From: Tragulus kanchil
Lineage: Eukaryota; Chordata; Mammalia; Artiodactyla; Tragulidae
DNA length: 64,000 nt
Reading direction: 5' to 3'
NCBI GenBank assembly: GCA_022376925.1
Contig: JAIOJX010000025.1
Span: forward strand, 137,165,301-137,229,300
Shown: positions 1-11,174 of the stretch, in pieces
Layout of the letters: each line of letters begins with the position of its first letter
How positions within the stretch are numbered: position 1 is the first letter of the stretch
Notes under the pieces: model-generated
Databases searched by the model: none
What the model saw: only the letters and a program-made list of their open reading frames with translations
What the model was told of the DNA's origin: nothing
Program-made: the position numbers and the translations under genes

Positions 1-149
1 AGGCTCCCCCTCACCCATCGCAGGATCTAGAACAGGTTCTTAGCTTCTCCAACTTCTGACAGTAAAAGGGGTAAATAATTGATGCCCTGTCTTCTTTGCT
101 GGGTAAAAATAAAGCGTGTGAACGTTTTCATTGTTGATGCAGTTTCTTT

Positions 150-470
150 TCGTTGTTGTTTAGTCACTAAGTCATGTCCAAATCTTTGAGACCTCACAGA
201 CTGCAGCATGCCAGGCTTCCCTGTCCATCACTATCTCCCAGAGTTTTCTCAAACTCATATCCAATCAGTGATGCTGTCCAACCATCTTCTCCTCTGTTGT
301 CCCGCCTTTCTCCTCTTGCCTTCATTCTTTCCCAGAATCAGAGTCTTTTGCGATGAGGCAGCTCTTCACATCAGGTGGCCAAAGTATTGGGTGTTCAGCT
401 CGAACCCAGGTCTCCTACGTCTTCTGCAATGCAGGGGGATTCTTTACCACTGGGCCACCAGGGAAGCCCC
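150..470 (-). mobile_element. Chimera of BovB 3' end and tRNA-derived SINE head
   Basis: Read on the minus strand, a tRNA-Glu-like SINE head (about 470 to 391, beginning GGGGCTTCCCTGGTGG) passes directly into about 240 bp of BovB LINE 3' sequence. That part contains the CAATACTTTGGCCACCTGA block and ends near 150 in the usual run of ACTAAACAACAAC. A normal Bov-tA carries only a short Bov-A unit after its head, so this BovB part is longer than expected. It could be a template-switch product or a BovB tail inserted beside a SINE head. Confidence 0.75.
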
Positions 471-860
471 ACTGAAGTAGTTTAACAGTAAGTAAAATAT
501 AATATCACTATAAGCCTTCTCACCTCCTTTTCGACCTTTCTGAAGCCAGTCTTCTCTTTCCACAACCCAAGTCTGTTTCCAGAAAACTTCTTAACAAAGA
601 GGTCTTACCAGATCTGCTCCTCCCACAGTGAATCATTCTATCTCCAATTTTAAGCACCGTGACCCAGGCTTTCCATAGACCTCCTCTGATCAGCCTCTCC
701 TTCCTCAACTCTTCCACATTCCACCCCACCTTGATTTTATGCCCCTGACACACTAGATTCTCTGCAATGCTCAAACACGCCCCTTATTTCTTGATTTCTG
801 CATCTCAGCCATTCCATCCACCTGTCTGTGGTTTGCCCAACATCTGAGCCACTGACCTTT

Positions 861-1045
861 TTTGCTTTTCTTTTTCTTCTTTTTAATTGAAGGATAACAG
901 CTTTACAATGTTGTCTTGGTTTCTGCTGCACATTAGCACGAATTGGCCATAGGTATCTATACGTTCCCTCCCTCTTGAATCCTCCCTCTCACTCCCCTCA
1001 CCTCATCCCACCCCTCTAGGTTGTCACAGACCATAGCTTGAGCTT
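861..1045 (-). mobile_element. 5'-truncated L1 3' UTR end
   Basis: The reverse complement reads through a GGGAGGG-rich 3' UTR, then the same terminal block (CCTATGGCC..., TGTTATCCTTCAATTAAAA) that ends the long L1 at about 13.98 kb. The poly-A equivalent is the T-rich run at 861-890. A degraded second copy from duplication 1 lies at 1972-2150. Confidence 0.75.
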
Positions 1046-1052
1046 CCTGCAT

Positions 1053-1335
1053 CTTTTCTTTTTTTTTTTTAATTTTGGCCTCTTTTATTGGTTAATTTAT
1101 TTATTTATTTACATCCATCTTTATTCTTTCGCACGTGTGGGCCTCCCATTGCAGTGGCCTTTCTCATTGCAGAGCACCAGCTCCGGGCGCATGTGCTCCA
1201 CAGTGCTGGCTCATAACTGGACACACAGGTCCAGGCGCTCCGCGGCATGTGGGATCTTCCCGGGCCAGGGATTGAACCAGTGCCCCTTGCACTGCAAGGT
1301 GGACTCTCTACCCACTGGATCACCAGGAAAGCCCC
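1053..1335 (-). mobile_element. CHR-like tRNA-derived SINE, AT-tail subtype
   Basis: The minus-strand head sits at the right end, and the tail is AAATAAATAAATAAATTAACC followed by a sequence reading AATAAAAGAGGCC. This tail subtype lacks the CCGCCC-rich tract of the other subtype in the window. The second copy at 2161-2440 comes from duplication 1, with several degraded bases. Confidence 0.85.
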
Positions 1336-1629
1336 TCCCTGAATCTTTGATTAGATCTCAGAGCTCATGATCTTCCTTAAGGAACGACTCCCCTAGCACT
1401 GCAATGGCCTGGAGGCAGACACATGATCCAAGTCATACCTACCAGGCCCCATATTACCTTGAAATCTGTACTTTAAGAGGAGTGAGTTAGCCCAACAGAG
1501 TTGGAGTTGACCATGCTCCGAAATAAATCAGTCACCAGTTTTCTACATCAATCCACAATGCCAGTTCCCTTAGAGGTTCCATTTTTATTTAAATTCAGGA
1601 GCTACTCCCACAATCCCCAAGAGATTCCC

Positions 1630-1905
1630 CTGTATTCCTTCCTCCCTTCCCTTTTCAAAGTTAGCTCCAGCCCACCTCTGCTGCTTACAGCCACTAAACA
1701 ATCCTTAAAGTTTCAGTTCACATGGCAACTTCTGCAGGAAGCTTCATTTCAAGCACTGCGGCAGTCATTTTATATATTTCATTTCCCCTCCACATGATTC
1801 ACTCAAATTTAAGAGATGGGGCTTGTTCATCTTCATATCCCCAACAGTCCCTAAACATAGTGCCCTGCACATGACCATTTCTTGATAAACAGTATTTGTA
1901 GACTT
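1630..1905 (+). mobile_element. Ancient L2-like fragment
   Basis: The end matches the L2-type 3' pattern in degraded form: TTGTTCATCTTCATATCCCC, then a CTAAACATAGTGCC stretch, then a GATAAACAGTATTTG stretch. Copy 2 lies at 2735-3010 because of duplication 1. The open frame across 1501-1797 is a chance frame in this repeat, repeated only because the DNA is duplicated. Confidence 0.5.
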
Positions 1906-3236
1906 GGATAGCAAGCCATTTAAGGATTCTTTAAGTCATTTAAGGAGCTGAGTTTGCATCTGGCCATGCCTTTTTGCTTTTCTTTCTTCTTTTTATTGAA
2001 GTAACAGCTTTACAATGTTGTCTTGGTTTCTGCTGCACATTAGCACGAATTGGCCATAGGTATCTATACGTTCCCTCCCTCTTGAATCCTCCCTCTCACT
2101 CCCCTCACCTCATCCCACCCCTCTAGGTTGTCACAGACCATAGCTTGAGCTTCCTGCATCTTTTCTTTTTTTTTGAATTTTGGCCTCTTTTATTGGTTAA
2201 TTTATTTATTTATTTACATCCATCTTTATTCTTTCGCAGTGTGGGCCTCCCATTGCAGTGGCCTTTCTCATTGCAGAGCACCAGCTCCGGGCGCATGTGC
2301 TCCACAGTGCTGGCTCATAACTGGACACACAGGTCCAGGCGCTCCGCTGGCAGGGGGGATCTGCCCGCGCCAGGGGTTGAACCAGTGCCCCTTGCACTGC
2401 AAGGTGGACTCTCTACCCACTGGATCACCAGGAAAGCCCCTCCCTGAATCTTTGATTAGATCTCAGAGCTCATGATCTTCCTTAAGGAACGACTCCCCTA
2501 GCACTGCAATGGCCTGGAGGCAGACACATGATCCAAGTCATACCTACCAGGCCCCATATTACCTTGAAATCTGTACTTTAAGAGGAGTGAGTTAGCCCAA
2601 CAGAGTTGGAGTTGACCATGCTCCGAAATAAATCAGTCACCAGTTTTCTACATCAATCCACAATGCCAGTTCCCTTAGAGGTTCCATTTTTATTTAAATT
2701 CAGGAGCTACTCCCACAATCCCCAAGAGATTCCCCTGTATTCCTTCCTCCCTTCCCTTTTCAAAGTTAGCTCCAGCCCACCTCTGCTGCTTACAGCCACT
2801 AAACAATCCTTAAAGTTTCAGTTCACATGGCAACTTCTGCAGGAAGCTTCATTTCAAGCACTGCGGCAGTCATTTTATATATTTCATTTCCCCTCCACAT
2901 GATTCACTCAAATTTAAGAGATGGGGCTTGTTCATCTTCATATCCCCAACAGTCCCTAAACATAGTGCCCTGCACATGACCATTTCTTGATAAACAGTAT
3001 TTGTAGACTTGGATAGCAAGCCATTTAAGGATTCTTTAAGTCATTTAAGGAGCTGAGTTTTAAGCAACTGATAGGATTTGGTAAAACTTCAATTTCTGTT
3101 CTGTAATGTTCAGACATGTTGTTAGGTAACCAAAGTTGTTTTACTTTAGGAATCATCTATCCAAATTCTACAACCATTACCCCATTTTCAAGAAATTTGA
3201 AAGTGCTCCTCAGACCCAGAGCTTTCTGACTTTCTT

Positions 3237-3550
3237 TTTTTTTTTTTTAAAGATTTATTTATTTCTTTATTTTGGTGGGGGTGGGGTGGGCCACTTCTAT
3301 TGGTCTTTCATTTCTCTATTTTCTTCATCCATCTTTGTTCTTTGGCTCCTGTAGGCCTCCCATCGCAGTGGCCTCTGTTGTTGCAGAGCACCGGCTCTGG
3401 GCGTATGCGCTCCAGAGCTCCGGCTCAGTAATTGGACACATGGTTCCAGCCGCTCCACGGCACGTGGGATCTTCCCAGGCCAGGGATCGAACTGGCACCC
3501 CTTGCACTGCAAGGCGGTGTCCTTACCCACTGGACCACCAGGGAAGCCCC
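3237..3550 (-). mobile_element. Young CHR-like SINE, GC-tail subtype, with target-site duplication
   Basis: A full-length minus-strand element. It runs from a T tract and AAATAAATAAATC tail through the (reverse) CCCACC-rich tract and body to the GGGGCTTCCCTGGTGG head at 3550. It is flanked by an exact 15 bp target-site duplication, CTTTCTGACTTTCTT, at 3222-3236 and 3551-3565. The intact duplication and clear head indicate fairly recent insertion. Confidence 0.92.
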
Positions 3551-3565
3551 CTTTCTGACTTTCTT

Positions 3566-4104
3566 GTCCTCCTTCTCTCCCTGCTGAAATGTCAGGGCTC
3601 TGGCAGCTGCCCCGATTAGCTCCCAAACAAGCGTGTGAGGAACAATGGGAAGTATGACAATTCCCCAGGCTTTTTTTTTTTTAAACCTTCACAGGAAGAG
3701 CTTGACTATGGAGAAATCTATGTTTAGACTGTTGCCTTTTGTATTTAGTTTAGTAAACTGAATTTCAAGGCCCCTAGGATGCAAGTTATACTCATATGCA
3801 AAAACAATTTCCCCTTCAACATGATTTTCCTGTCAGAATGATAAAGGGTAACCAAAAAGTAAAAACCATTGTAGTAAAAAATAGACCCACAGTTAACATA
3901 AGACCTTAAATGAGTACAATTAAACTGTTGAAATATATGTAAACTATAAAGCCAAGCATGATTGTTGTTATCGCTACAATGAAATGGTGTTTCTTCTCTC
4001 CTTCCAGATGTGAGCTCATTTTGAAGTGAAGGAAGAGGAAGGGAAAAAAGAAGTCAATGACTGCCCCTTCCCTTCCTACCGAGACATTGGCTATTTAGGA
4101 GAAA
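3566..4104. other. Intergenic sequence, nothing recognised
   Basis: AT-rich unique-looking DNA with a short T tract at 3671-3682. I see no convincing coding frame, RNA gene or repeat family. Confidence 0.5.
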
Positions 4105-4318
4105 TCCTGATGGCAGCTGAAGCTGAAGCTCCAATCCTTTGGCTGAGAAAGACAGAAGGCAGAAGAAGGGAGTGGCAGAGGAATAGATGGTTAGACAGTA
4201 TCCCCAACTCAGTGGGTGTGAATGTGAGCAAACTCCAGGACATCGTGGAGGACAGAGGAGCCTGGAGTGTTGCAGTCCACGAGGTGAAAGTCAGACACAA
4301 CTCAGTGACTGAACAACA
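4105..4318 (+). mobile_element. Old BovB LINE 3' fragment
   Basis: It contains the BovB blocks CTGAAGCTGAAGCTCCAAT, then AGATGGTTAGACAGTATC, GTGAGCAAACTCCAGG and a closing GACTGAACAACAA. The segment normally between the CTTTGG and GGAGAGAAG-type blocks is shortened, so there is an internal deletion. No reverse transcriptase part is present. Confidence 0.85.
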
Positions 4319-4679
4319 ATCTGATGGCAGCAGCCACCAGAAGTGTAGGAAAAGTTTCAGATCTACTGTAAATATTAGATTAGCCTTGCCCTAAGTTACT
4401 TCTTATCTATTTTCATTAATTACTTACTGAACATCTATAACAATAAGAATGGAAAATTATCACAAAAAAACATTTCCCAACACACTCACATTTCAAAGGT
4501 TGTCCCATAATATATAAAATAAGGTTGAACTTGACCTCAGGTCAGTAAAATCCAAGGACATTATCCACACAAAAGCAAAATGTACAGTCTGAAAAGATGG
4601 AATAGAGATACTTTTCCTTACTCCTCCCATTAACTATATCTAACAATCCAGACATTATATATATAACAAATATTAAAAG

Positions 4680-4997
4680 ATTCTTAAAGGTGGATAGAAA
4701 GCAGATTGAGAGGAAGGAAGGAAATAATAAAGATAAGAAGAGAAGTCAATAGGGGGAATAAAGAAGAAAAACATAGATTAAAGGTCAATGAAATTGAAAG
4801 TGGACTAAACAGTAGAGAAAATCAAGAAAACAGAGAACTGACACTTTGAAAAGATCAGTAAAATTCACAAACCTCTAGAAAGACTAACAAACAATAAAGC
4901 AATCCAAAAATGCCAATATAAGGATCAGAAATGATAAAGGGTTATTTCTACAAACTTTGCAGACATTGAAAGAATAAGGGAAGATTACAAAAACCCT
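4680..4997 (+). mobile_element. Ancient L1 ORF2 fragment
   Basis: A-rich sequence whose broken plus-strand frames resemble the ORF2 stretch between endonuclease and reverse transcriptase (KPLERLTNNKAIQ-like near 4870-4910, then a degraded RDYKNP-like end). It has many stops and is interrupted on the right by the Bov-tA at 4998. The 4319-4680 stretch before it is AT-rich and unassigned. Confidence 0.5.
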
Positions 4998-5228
4998 GGG
5001 CTTCCCAGGATGCGCTATTGGGAAAGAACCCACCTGCCAATGCAGGAGACATATGAGTCTCAGTTCGATCCTTGGGTCCAGAAGACCTCCTGGAGGGAGG
5101 CATGGGAAACCACCCCAGTATTCTTGCCTGGAGAATCCCATGGACAGAGGCGGACTACAATCCATAGGGTCACAGGGTCAGACATGACTGAAATGACTCA
5201 GACACACACAAAACACTCTACACACACT
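4998..5228 (+). mobile_element. Bov-tA SINE
   Basis: A tRNA-like head (GGGCTTCCCAGG...) is followed by the Bov-A unit, including CCAGTATTCTTGCCTGGAGA, CCCATGGACAGAGG and GTCAGACATGACTGAAATGA, with a CA-rich tail. Moderate divergence from the consensus suggests an older copy. Confidence 0.9.
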
Positions 5229-5235
5229 TAATCAC

Positions 5236-7420
5236 CTAGAAAAAAACAGACCACCAGGGTGGGGAGGGGGAGACCAAGATCACAGAGTAGAAGGATGTGC
5301 ACTCATCTTCTCTTGCAAGAGCAACAGAATTGTAACTAGCTTCTGAGAAACAATCAACAGGAGAAAGTTGGATCCCACCAAAAAAAAGATACCCCACATC
5401 CAAGAGTGACTGAGAAACCACAAGATGGTATGGGGGTGCAATTGCATTTTTAAAATCAAACCTCAAAGTCGCCCGAGACACTGGGAGGGCACAAACAAAA
5501 CCTTGTGTGCACCAAGACATGGGAAAGGAACAATGACCCCCACAACGGGCTGAGCCAGACCTGCCTTTGAGGGCTTGAGTACCTCCTGAGTGTCTCCTGC
5601 GGAGGCATGGGCTTATGAGTGGCCTATAGCAGTCCTTGGAAGCACTGCCTTTAGCATAAGTCCTCCTGAAGGAGGTTGCCATGAACCAGACTACAGAGCC
5701 GCTAAGCAGGACTGGGCAAACAGATTGGAGGGCACAAACAAGACTATGCATGCACCGGGATCCAGGAGAGAGGAGCAGTGACCCCACATGAGACTGAGCC
5801 AGACTTGCCTCTGAGTGTTCTGGAATCTCGGAGAGGCGTGGGTCGACAGTGGCCTGCCATGGGGTCAGGGACACTGTGGCAGCAGTCCTGGTGCTCTGGA
5901 GTTGCTTCTGGATTTCTTGTTTCTTTTTTTTTCTCCTCCCCCTAACTCTTATATATATATTTTTCCTTTGCCCTCTGCTGTTAGAGTTGTCAATTTTATT
6001 AGTATTATTAAATACATTCAAGTTTTTAAGTCTTTTTTTTTAAACATTTATTTATTTTTGGGGGGGACGGGTTGGGGAGGGACGGGGTGGGCGGGCCACT
6101 TCTATTGGTCTTTCATTTGTCTATTTTCATCCGTCTTTGTTCTTTGGCTCTTGTGGGCCTCCCATCGCGGTGGCCTCTGTTGTCGCAGAGCACAGGCACT
6201 GGGCGCATGCGCTCCAGAGCTCCGGCTCAGTAATTGGACACATCAGTCCAGCCGCTCCATGGCACGTGGGATCTTCCCAGGCCAGGGACTGAACCAGCGC
6301 CCCGTGCACTGCAAGGCGGTGTCCTTACCCACTGGACCACCAGGGAAGCCCTGCTTTTTTTTTTTAAATCACATTTTATTTTGGTTATATACTTCTCCTT
6401 CTACATTGGCCGTTTGTAGTTCTGTGGGGGGTTGTGATTTTGTTTTTGTTTTTCTATATTTTTCTCTCTCTTTTAATATTTACGTTTGTACATTTTTTAT
6501 ATCTATTATTAGTTTTTCTACAACTACTCCTTTGTTTGCTTTCTCTATTGTTCTCTTCCTGTTGTGCTAAACTTTAATATATACAAATCTTCTTTATCTT
6601 CCTCTATTTAACTTTGCATTACTATTCTCTCTCTCTTTCTATCTTTCCTTTCTCTTCTTTATTTTCCTCATCATATTTCTTAGTTTGTTTTGTTTTCATT
6701 GCTTTATCCCCAGTTGGGACCTTGCTCTTGTATTGTTTCCCAATTTGTGCTTTAGTTAGTTTGGTTCTTAACTGGTAGATATCATTTTTTGGTTTCCTCC
6801 ATTTGCTGAGTTAATCTATTGCACTGTATTTTTTATTTTTTTGGACTGTTTGGGCTTTGTTATGACTGTGTACATTTGTGCGTGTATTCCACTATGTTAG
6901 ATTATACTTGCATGACTTTTAAATTGTCATTTGTCAGGGATGCACCTTCTGTGCCTCGTTTGCGCATATTTGTTTTAATACCATTTAACGCCATAACAAA
7001 CTAGCCACAGAGTCTCCATTCCCCAGCCAGAAATCAAGCCCTGGGACTTCAGAGAGGGAGCACTGACTCCAAGATCCTACCCTACCAGAGAACGCCTAAC
7101 ACTAGGGAACATTAAACAGCGAGAACTCCCACAAAGGCAAGCACTTGTATGCAAGACCCAGCATCACCTAACCACCAATAGCATCCTGAGCAAGACGCCT
7201 CATCCAAACAACAAACAAGACAAAAATACAAAACCAATCATCAGCAGACCTAAGTCAGGCCTGCCCATCAGAAGTAAAAAATAAAAACAAAAAATAAAAA
7301 CTCACCTCCTGCCACATCCTACACAAAGCATACACAAATCACTGGACCAAAAGGAAGAAAGAGTTCAACTGCCAAGCCTAGGAAAAGGAGATGTCAAACA
7401 AGTAAGTTAAAAAATTAATA
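5236..7420 (+). mobile_element. L1 5' UTR (internal promoter region)
   Basis: The left part has the GGGAGGGGGAGACCAAGATC start, and the later phrases on "GAGACACTGGGAGGGCACAA" and "GAGACTGAGCCAGACTTGCC" are typical of bovid-type L1 5' UTRs. A T-rich middle (5930-6900) is split by a minus-strand SINE at about 6033-6351. The right part from about 7003 leads to ORF1. In an intact L1 this region holds the RNA polymerase II promoter; no activity can be claimed here. Confidence 0.7.
6033..6351 (-). mobile_element. CHR-like SINE (GC-tail) inserted in the L1 5' UTR
   Basis: Minus-strand element with a T tract, AAATAAATGTT-type tail, C-rich tract, body and head ending in the complement of GGGCTTCCC at 6351. 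The flanking L1 is T-rich on both sides, so a target-site duplication cannot be defined cleanly. It must post-date the L1 insertion. Confidence 0.87.
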
Positions 7421-9078
7421 ATAATAATGAAAACAGCAGAGAAATACTGCACAAATGAAGGAACAACCTACAAACACACAAGTCCAAATAAATGAAGAGG
7501 AATTAGACATACTATCTGAAAGAGAATTCAGAATAAAGATAGTAAAGATGATCCAAAACCTCAAAAATAGAATGGAGAAAATGTAAGAATCAATTAACAC
7601 ACTGAAGAAAGACATACAAAAAATTAAGAATAAACAGAGACAAACAACACAATTACTGAATTTAAAAATACTCTAGAAGGAATCAAGAGCAGAGTATCTG
7701 AGGTAGAAGAACAGATAAGTGAGCTAGGAAACAGAATTGTGGAAATAACTGCTGAAGAACAAAATAAAGTTCAAAGAATGAAAAGAACTGAGGATAGTCT
7801 CAGAGACCTCTGGGATAATATCAAACGTACCAGCATGCAAATTACAGGGGTTTCAGAAGAAGAGAGAAAAAAAGGGTGTGAGAAAATTTTTGAAGAGACC
7901 GTAGTTGAAAAATTCGTCAACATAGGAAATGAAATAGTTAATCAAGTCCAAGAAGCACAAAGAGTCCCATACAGGATAAGCCCTAAGAGAAACATGACTT
8001 TTAAATTGTCATTTGTCAGGGATGCACCTTCTGTGCCTCGTTTGCGCATATTTGTTTTAATACCATTTAACGCCATAACAAACTAGCCACAGAGTCTCCA
8101 TTCCCCAGCCAGAAATCAAGCCCTGGGACTTCAGAGAGGGAGCACTGACTCCAAGATCCTACCCTACCAGAGAACGCCTAACACTAGGGAACATTAAACA
8201 GCGAGAACTCCCACAAAGGCAAGCACTTGTATGCAAGACCCAGCATCACCTAACCACCAATAGCATCCTGAGCAAGACGCCTCATCCAAACAACAAACAA
8301 GACAAAAATACAAAACCAATCATCAGCAGACCTAAGTCAGGCCTGCCCATCAGAAGTAAAAAATAAAAACAAAAAATAAAAACTCACCTCCTGCCACATC
8401 CTACACAAAGCATACACAAATCACTGGACCAAAAGGAAGAAAGAGTTCAACTGCCAAGCCTAGGAAAAGGAGATGTCAAACAAGTAAGTTAAAAAATTAA
8501 TAATAATAATGAAAACAGCAGAGAAATACTGCACAAATGAAGGAACAACCTACAAACACACAAGTCCAAATAAATGAAGAGGAATTAGACATACTATCTG
8601 AAAGAGAATTCAGAATAAAGATAGTAAAGATGATCCAAAACCTCAAAAATAGAATGGAGAAAATGTAAGAATCAATTAACACACTGAAGAAAGACATACA
8701 AAAAATTAAGAATAAACAGAGACAAACAACACAATTACTGAATTTAAAAATACTCTAGAAGGAATCAAGAGCAGAGTATCTGAGGTAGAAGAACAGATAA
8801 GTGAGCTAGGAAACAGAATTGTGGAAATAACTGCTGAAGAACAAAATAAAGTTCAAAGAATGAAAAGAACTGAGGATAGTCTCAGAGACCTCTGGGATAA
8901 TATCAAACGTACCAGCATGCAAATTACAGGGGTTTCAGAAGAAGAGAGAAAAAAAGGGTGTGAGAAAATTTTTGAAGAGACCGTAGTTGAAAAATTCGTC
9001 AACATAGGAAATGAAATAGTTAATCAAGTCCAAGAAGCACAAAGAGTCCCATACAGGATAAGCCCTAAGAGAAACATG
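6911..9078. repeat. Direct duplication 2 (unit 1082 bp)
   Basis: Copy A is 6911-7992 and copy B 7993-9074. They abut directly, with CATG shared at 6911, 7993 and 9075. No differences were noticed over the long ORF1 part. Copy B's right end overlaps copy A of duplication 3. Confidence 0.95.
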
Positions 9079-9137
9079 CCAAAACACATACTAATTAAGC
9101 TAGCACAGATTAAACACAAAGAATATTAAAAGCAGCA
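7420..9137 (+). pseudogene. L1 ORF1 remnant (RNA-binding protein), broken
   Basis: The best frame, 7739-7996 and again 8821-9129, encodes a Glu/Lys-rich segment. Its phrase RMKRTEDSLRDLWDNIKRT is followed by ITGVSEEERKKG, a hallmark of mammalian L1 ORF1 at the junction of coiled coil and RNA-recognition domain. Upstream, the coiled-coil portion carries in-frame stops (for example after GGAGAAAATG near 7575). Downstream, the frame runs through KHILIKLAQIKHKEY to a stop at 9129 and then jumps to ORF2 sequence. The C-terminal domain is lost. Duplication 2 makes the remnant appear twice. Confidence 0.85.
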
Positions 9138-11174
9138 AGAGGGAAGGAACACTTCCAAACTCATTCTACAAGGCCACCATCACCCTGACACCAAACCAGG
9201 CAAAGACAGCACCAAGAAAGAAAATTACGGCCAGTATCACTAATGAATATAGACAGAAAAATCCTCAACAAAATTCTAGGAAACAGAATTTAACAACACA
9301 TCAAAAAGCTCATACACCATGATCAAGCTTGGTTTATTTCAGGCATGCAAGGATCCTTCAATGTTCACAAATCGATCAATATGATATACCATATTAATAA
9401 ATTGAAAGATAAAAATCCTATGATAATCTCAATAGATCCCAAAAAAAGCGTTTGACAAAATCCAGCACCCATGTATGACAAAAATTCAAAAAATAGGCAT
9501 GGGAGGAATCTATCTCAACATAGTGAAAGCCATATATGAGCCATATATGAGCAAATATTATTCTCAGTGGTGAAAAACTGAAAGCATTCCCTCTAAGATC
9601 AAGAATAAGACAGGGGTGTCCACTCTCACCACTATTATTCAACATAGTCTTGGAAGTCCTAGCTATGGCAATTCAAGAAGAAAAAGAAATAAAAGGAATC
9701 CAGATTGGAAAGGAAGAAGTAAAACTCTCACTGTCTGCAGAAGACATGATACTATACATAAAAAACCCTAACGATATTATCAGAAAATTAATAGAGCTAA
9801 TCAGTGAATTCAGCAAAGTTGCAGGATACAAAAATCAATACACAGAAATCACTCACATACCTATATACTAACAATGAAAAATCAGAAAGAGAAATCAAGG
9901 AAGCAATCCCATTAACCACTGCAACAAAAAGAATATAATACCTAGGAATAAACCTACCTAAGGAGACAAAAGAAATGTACACAGAAAATGATAAGACACT
10001 GATGAAAGAAATCAAAGAAGACAAACAGATGGAGATATAATCCTTGTTCCTGGGTTGGAAGAATCAATATTGTAAAGAGACCGTAGTTGAAAAATTCGTC
10101 AACATAGGAAATGAAATAGTTAATCAAGTCCAAGAAGCACAAAGAGTCCCATACAGGATAAGCCCTAAGAGAAACATGCCAAAACACATACTAATTAAGC
10201 TAGCACAGATTAAACACAAAGAATATTAAAAGCAGCAAGAGGGAAGGAACACTTCCAAACTCATTCTACAAGGCCACCATCACCCTGACACCAAACCAGG
10301 CAAAGACAGCACCAAGAAAGAAAATTACGGCCAGTATCACTAATGAATATAGACAGAAAAATCCTCAACAAAATTCTAGGAAACAGAATTTAACAACACA
10401 TCAAAAAGCTCATACACCATGATCAAGCTTGGTTTATTTCAGGCATGCAAGGATCCTTCAATGTTCACAAATCGATCAATATGATATACCATATTAATAA
10501 ATTGAAAGATAAAAATCCTATGATAATCTCAATAGATCCCAAAAAAAGCGTTTGACAAAATCCAGCACCCATGTATGACAAAAATTCAAAAAATAGGCAT
10601 GGGAGGAATCTATCTCAACATAGTGAAAGCCATATATGAGCCATATATGAGCAAATATTATTCTCAGTGGTGAAAAACTGAAAGCATTCCCTCTAAGATC
10701 AAGAATAAGACAGGGGTGTCCACTCTCACCACTATTATTCAACATAGTCTTGGAAGTCCTAGCTATGGCAATTCAAGAAGAAAAAGAAATAAAAGGAATC
10801 CAGATTGGAAAGGAAGAAGTAAAACTCTCACTGTCTGCAGAAGACATGATACTATACATAAAAAACCCTAACGATATTATCAGAAAATTAATAGAGCTAA
10901 TCAGTGAATTCAGCAAAGTTGCAGGATACAAAAATCAATACACAGAAATCACTCACATACCTATATACTAACAATGAAAAATCAGAAAGAGAAATCAAGG
11001 AAGCAATCCCATTAACCACTGCAACAAAAAGAATATAATACCTAGGAATAAACCTACCTAAGGAGACAAAAGAAATGTACACAGAAAATGATAAGACACT
11101 GATGAAAGAAATCAAAGAAGACAAACAGATGGAGATATAATCCTTGTTCCTGGGTTGGAAGAATCAATATTGTA
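8975..11174. repeat. Direct duplication 3 (unit 1100 bp)
   Basis: Copy A is 8975-10074 and copy B 10075-11174, abutting with a short AAGAGA overlap. Both contain the L1 deletion junction and the reverse transcriptase motif, and no differences were noticed. Because copy A overlaps duplication 2, the ORF1 end starting GAGACCGTAGTTGAAAAATT occurs three times (7897, 8979, 10079). Confidence 0.95.

Larger units (their letters stand above)
858..3060. repeat. Direct duplication 1 (~1.1 kb, probable assembly artefact)
   Basis: Copy A spans 858-1953 and copy B 1968-3060, separated by about 14 bases. Differences are small indels at the start of copy B (a thinned T/A tract near 1972-2006) and a cluster in the GC-rich SINE segment (1242-1280 against 2345-2385). 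The duplicated cargo is an L1 3' end, a SINE and an L2-like fragment. Confidence 0.93.

Noticed and set aside
5236..6021. 261-codon minus-strand ORF
   Set aside because: It lies antisense in the L1 5' UTR, ends in a polyproline-free low-complexity lysine run from a T tract, and has no gene context.
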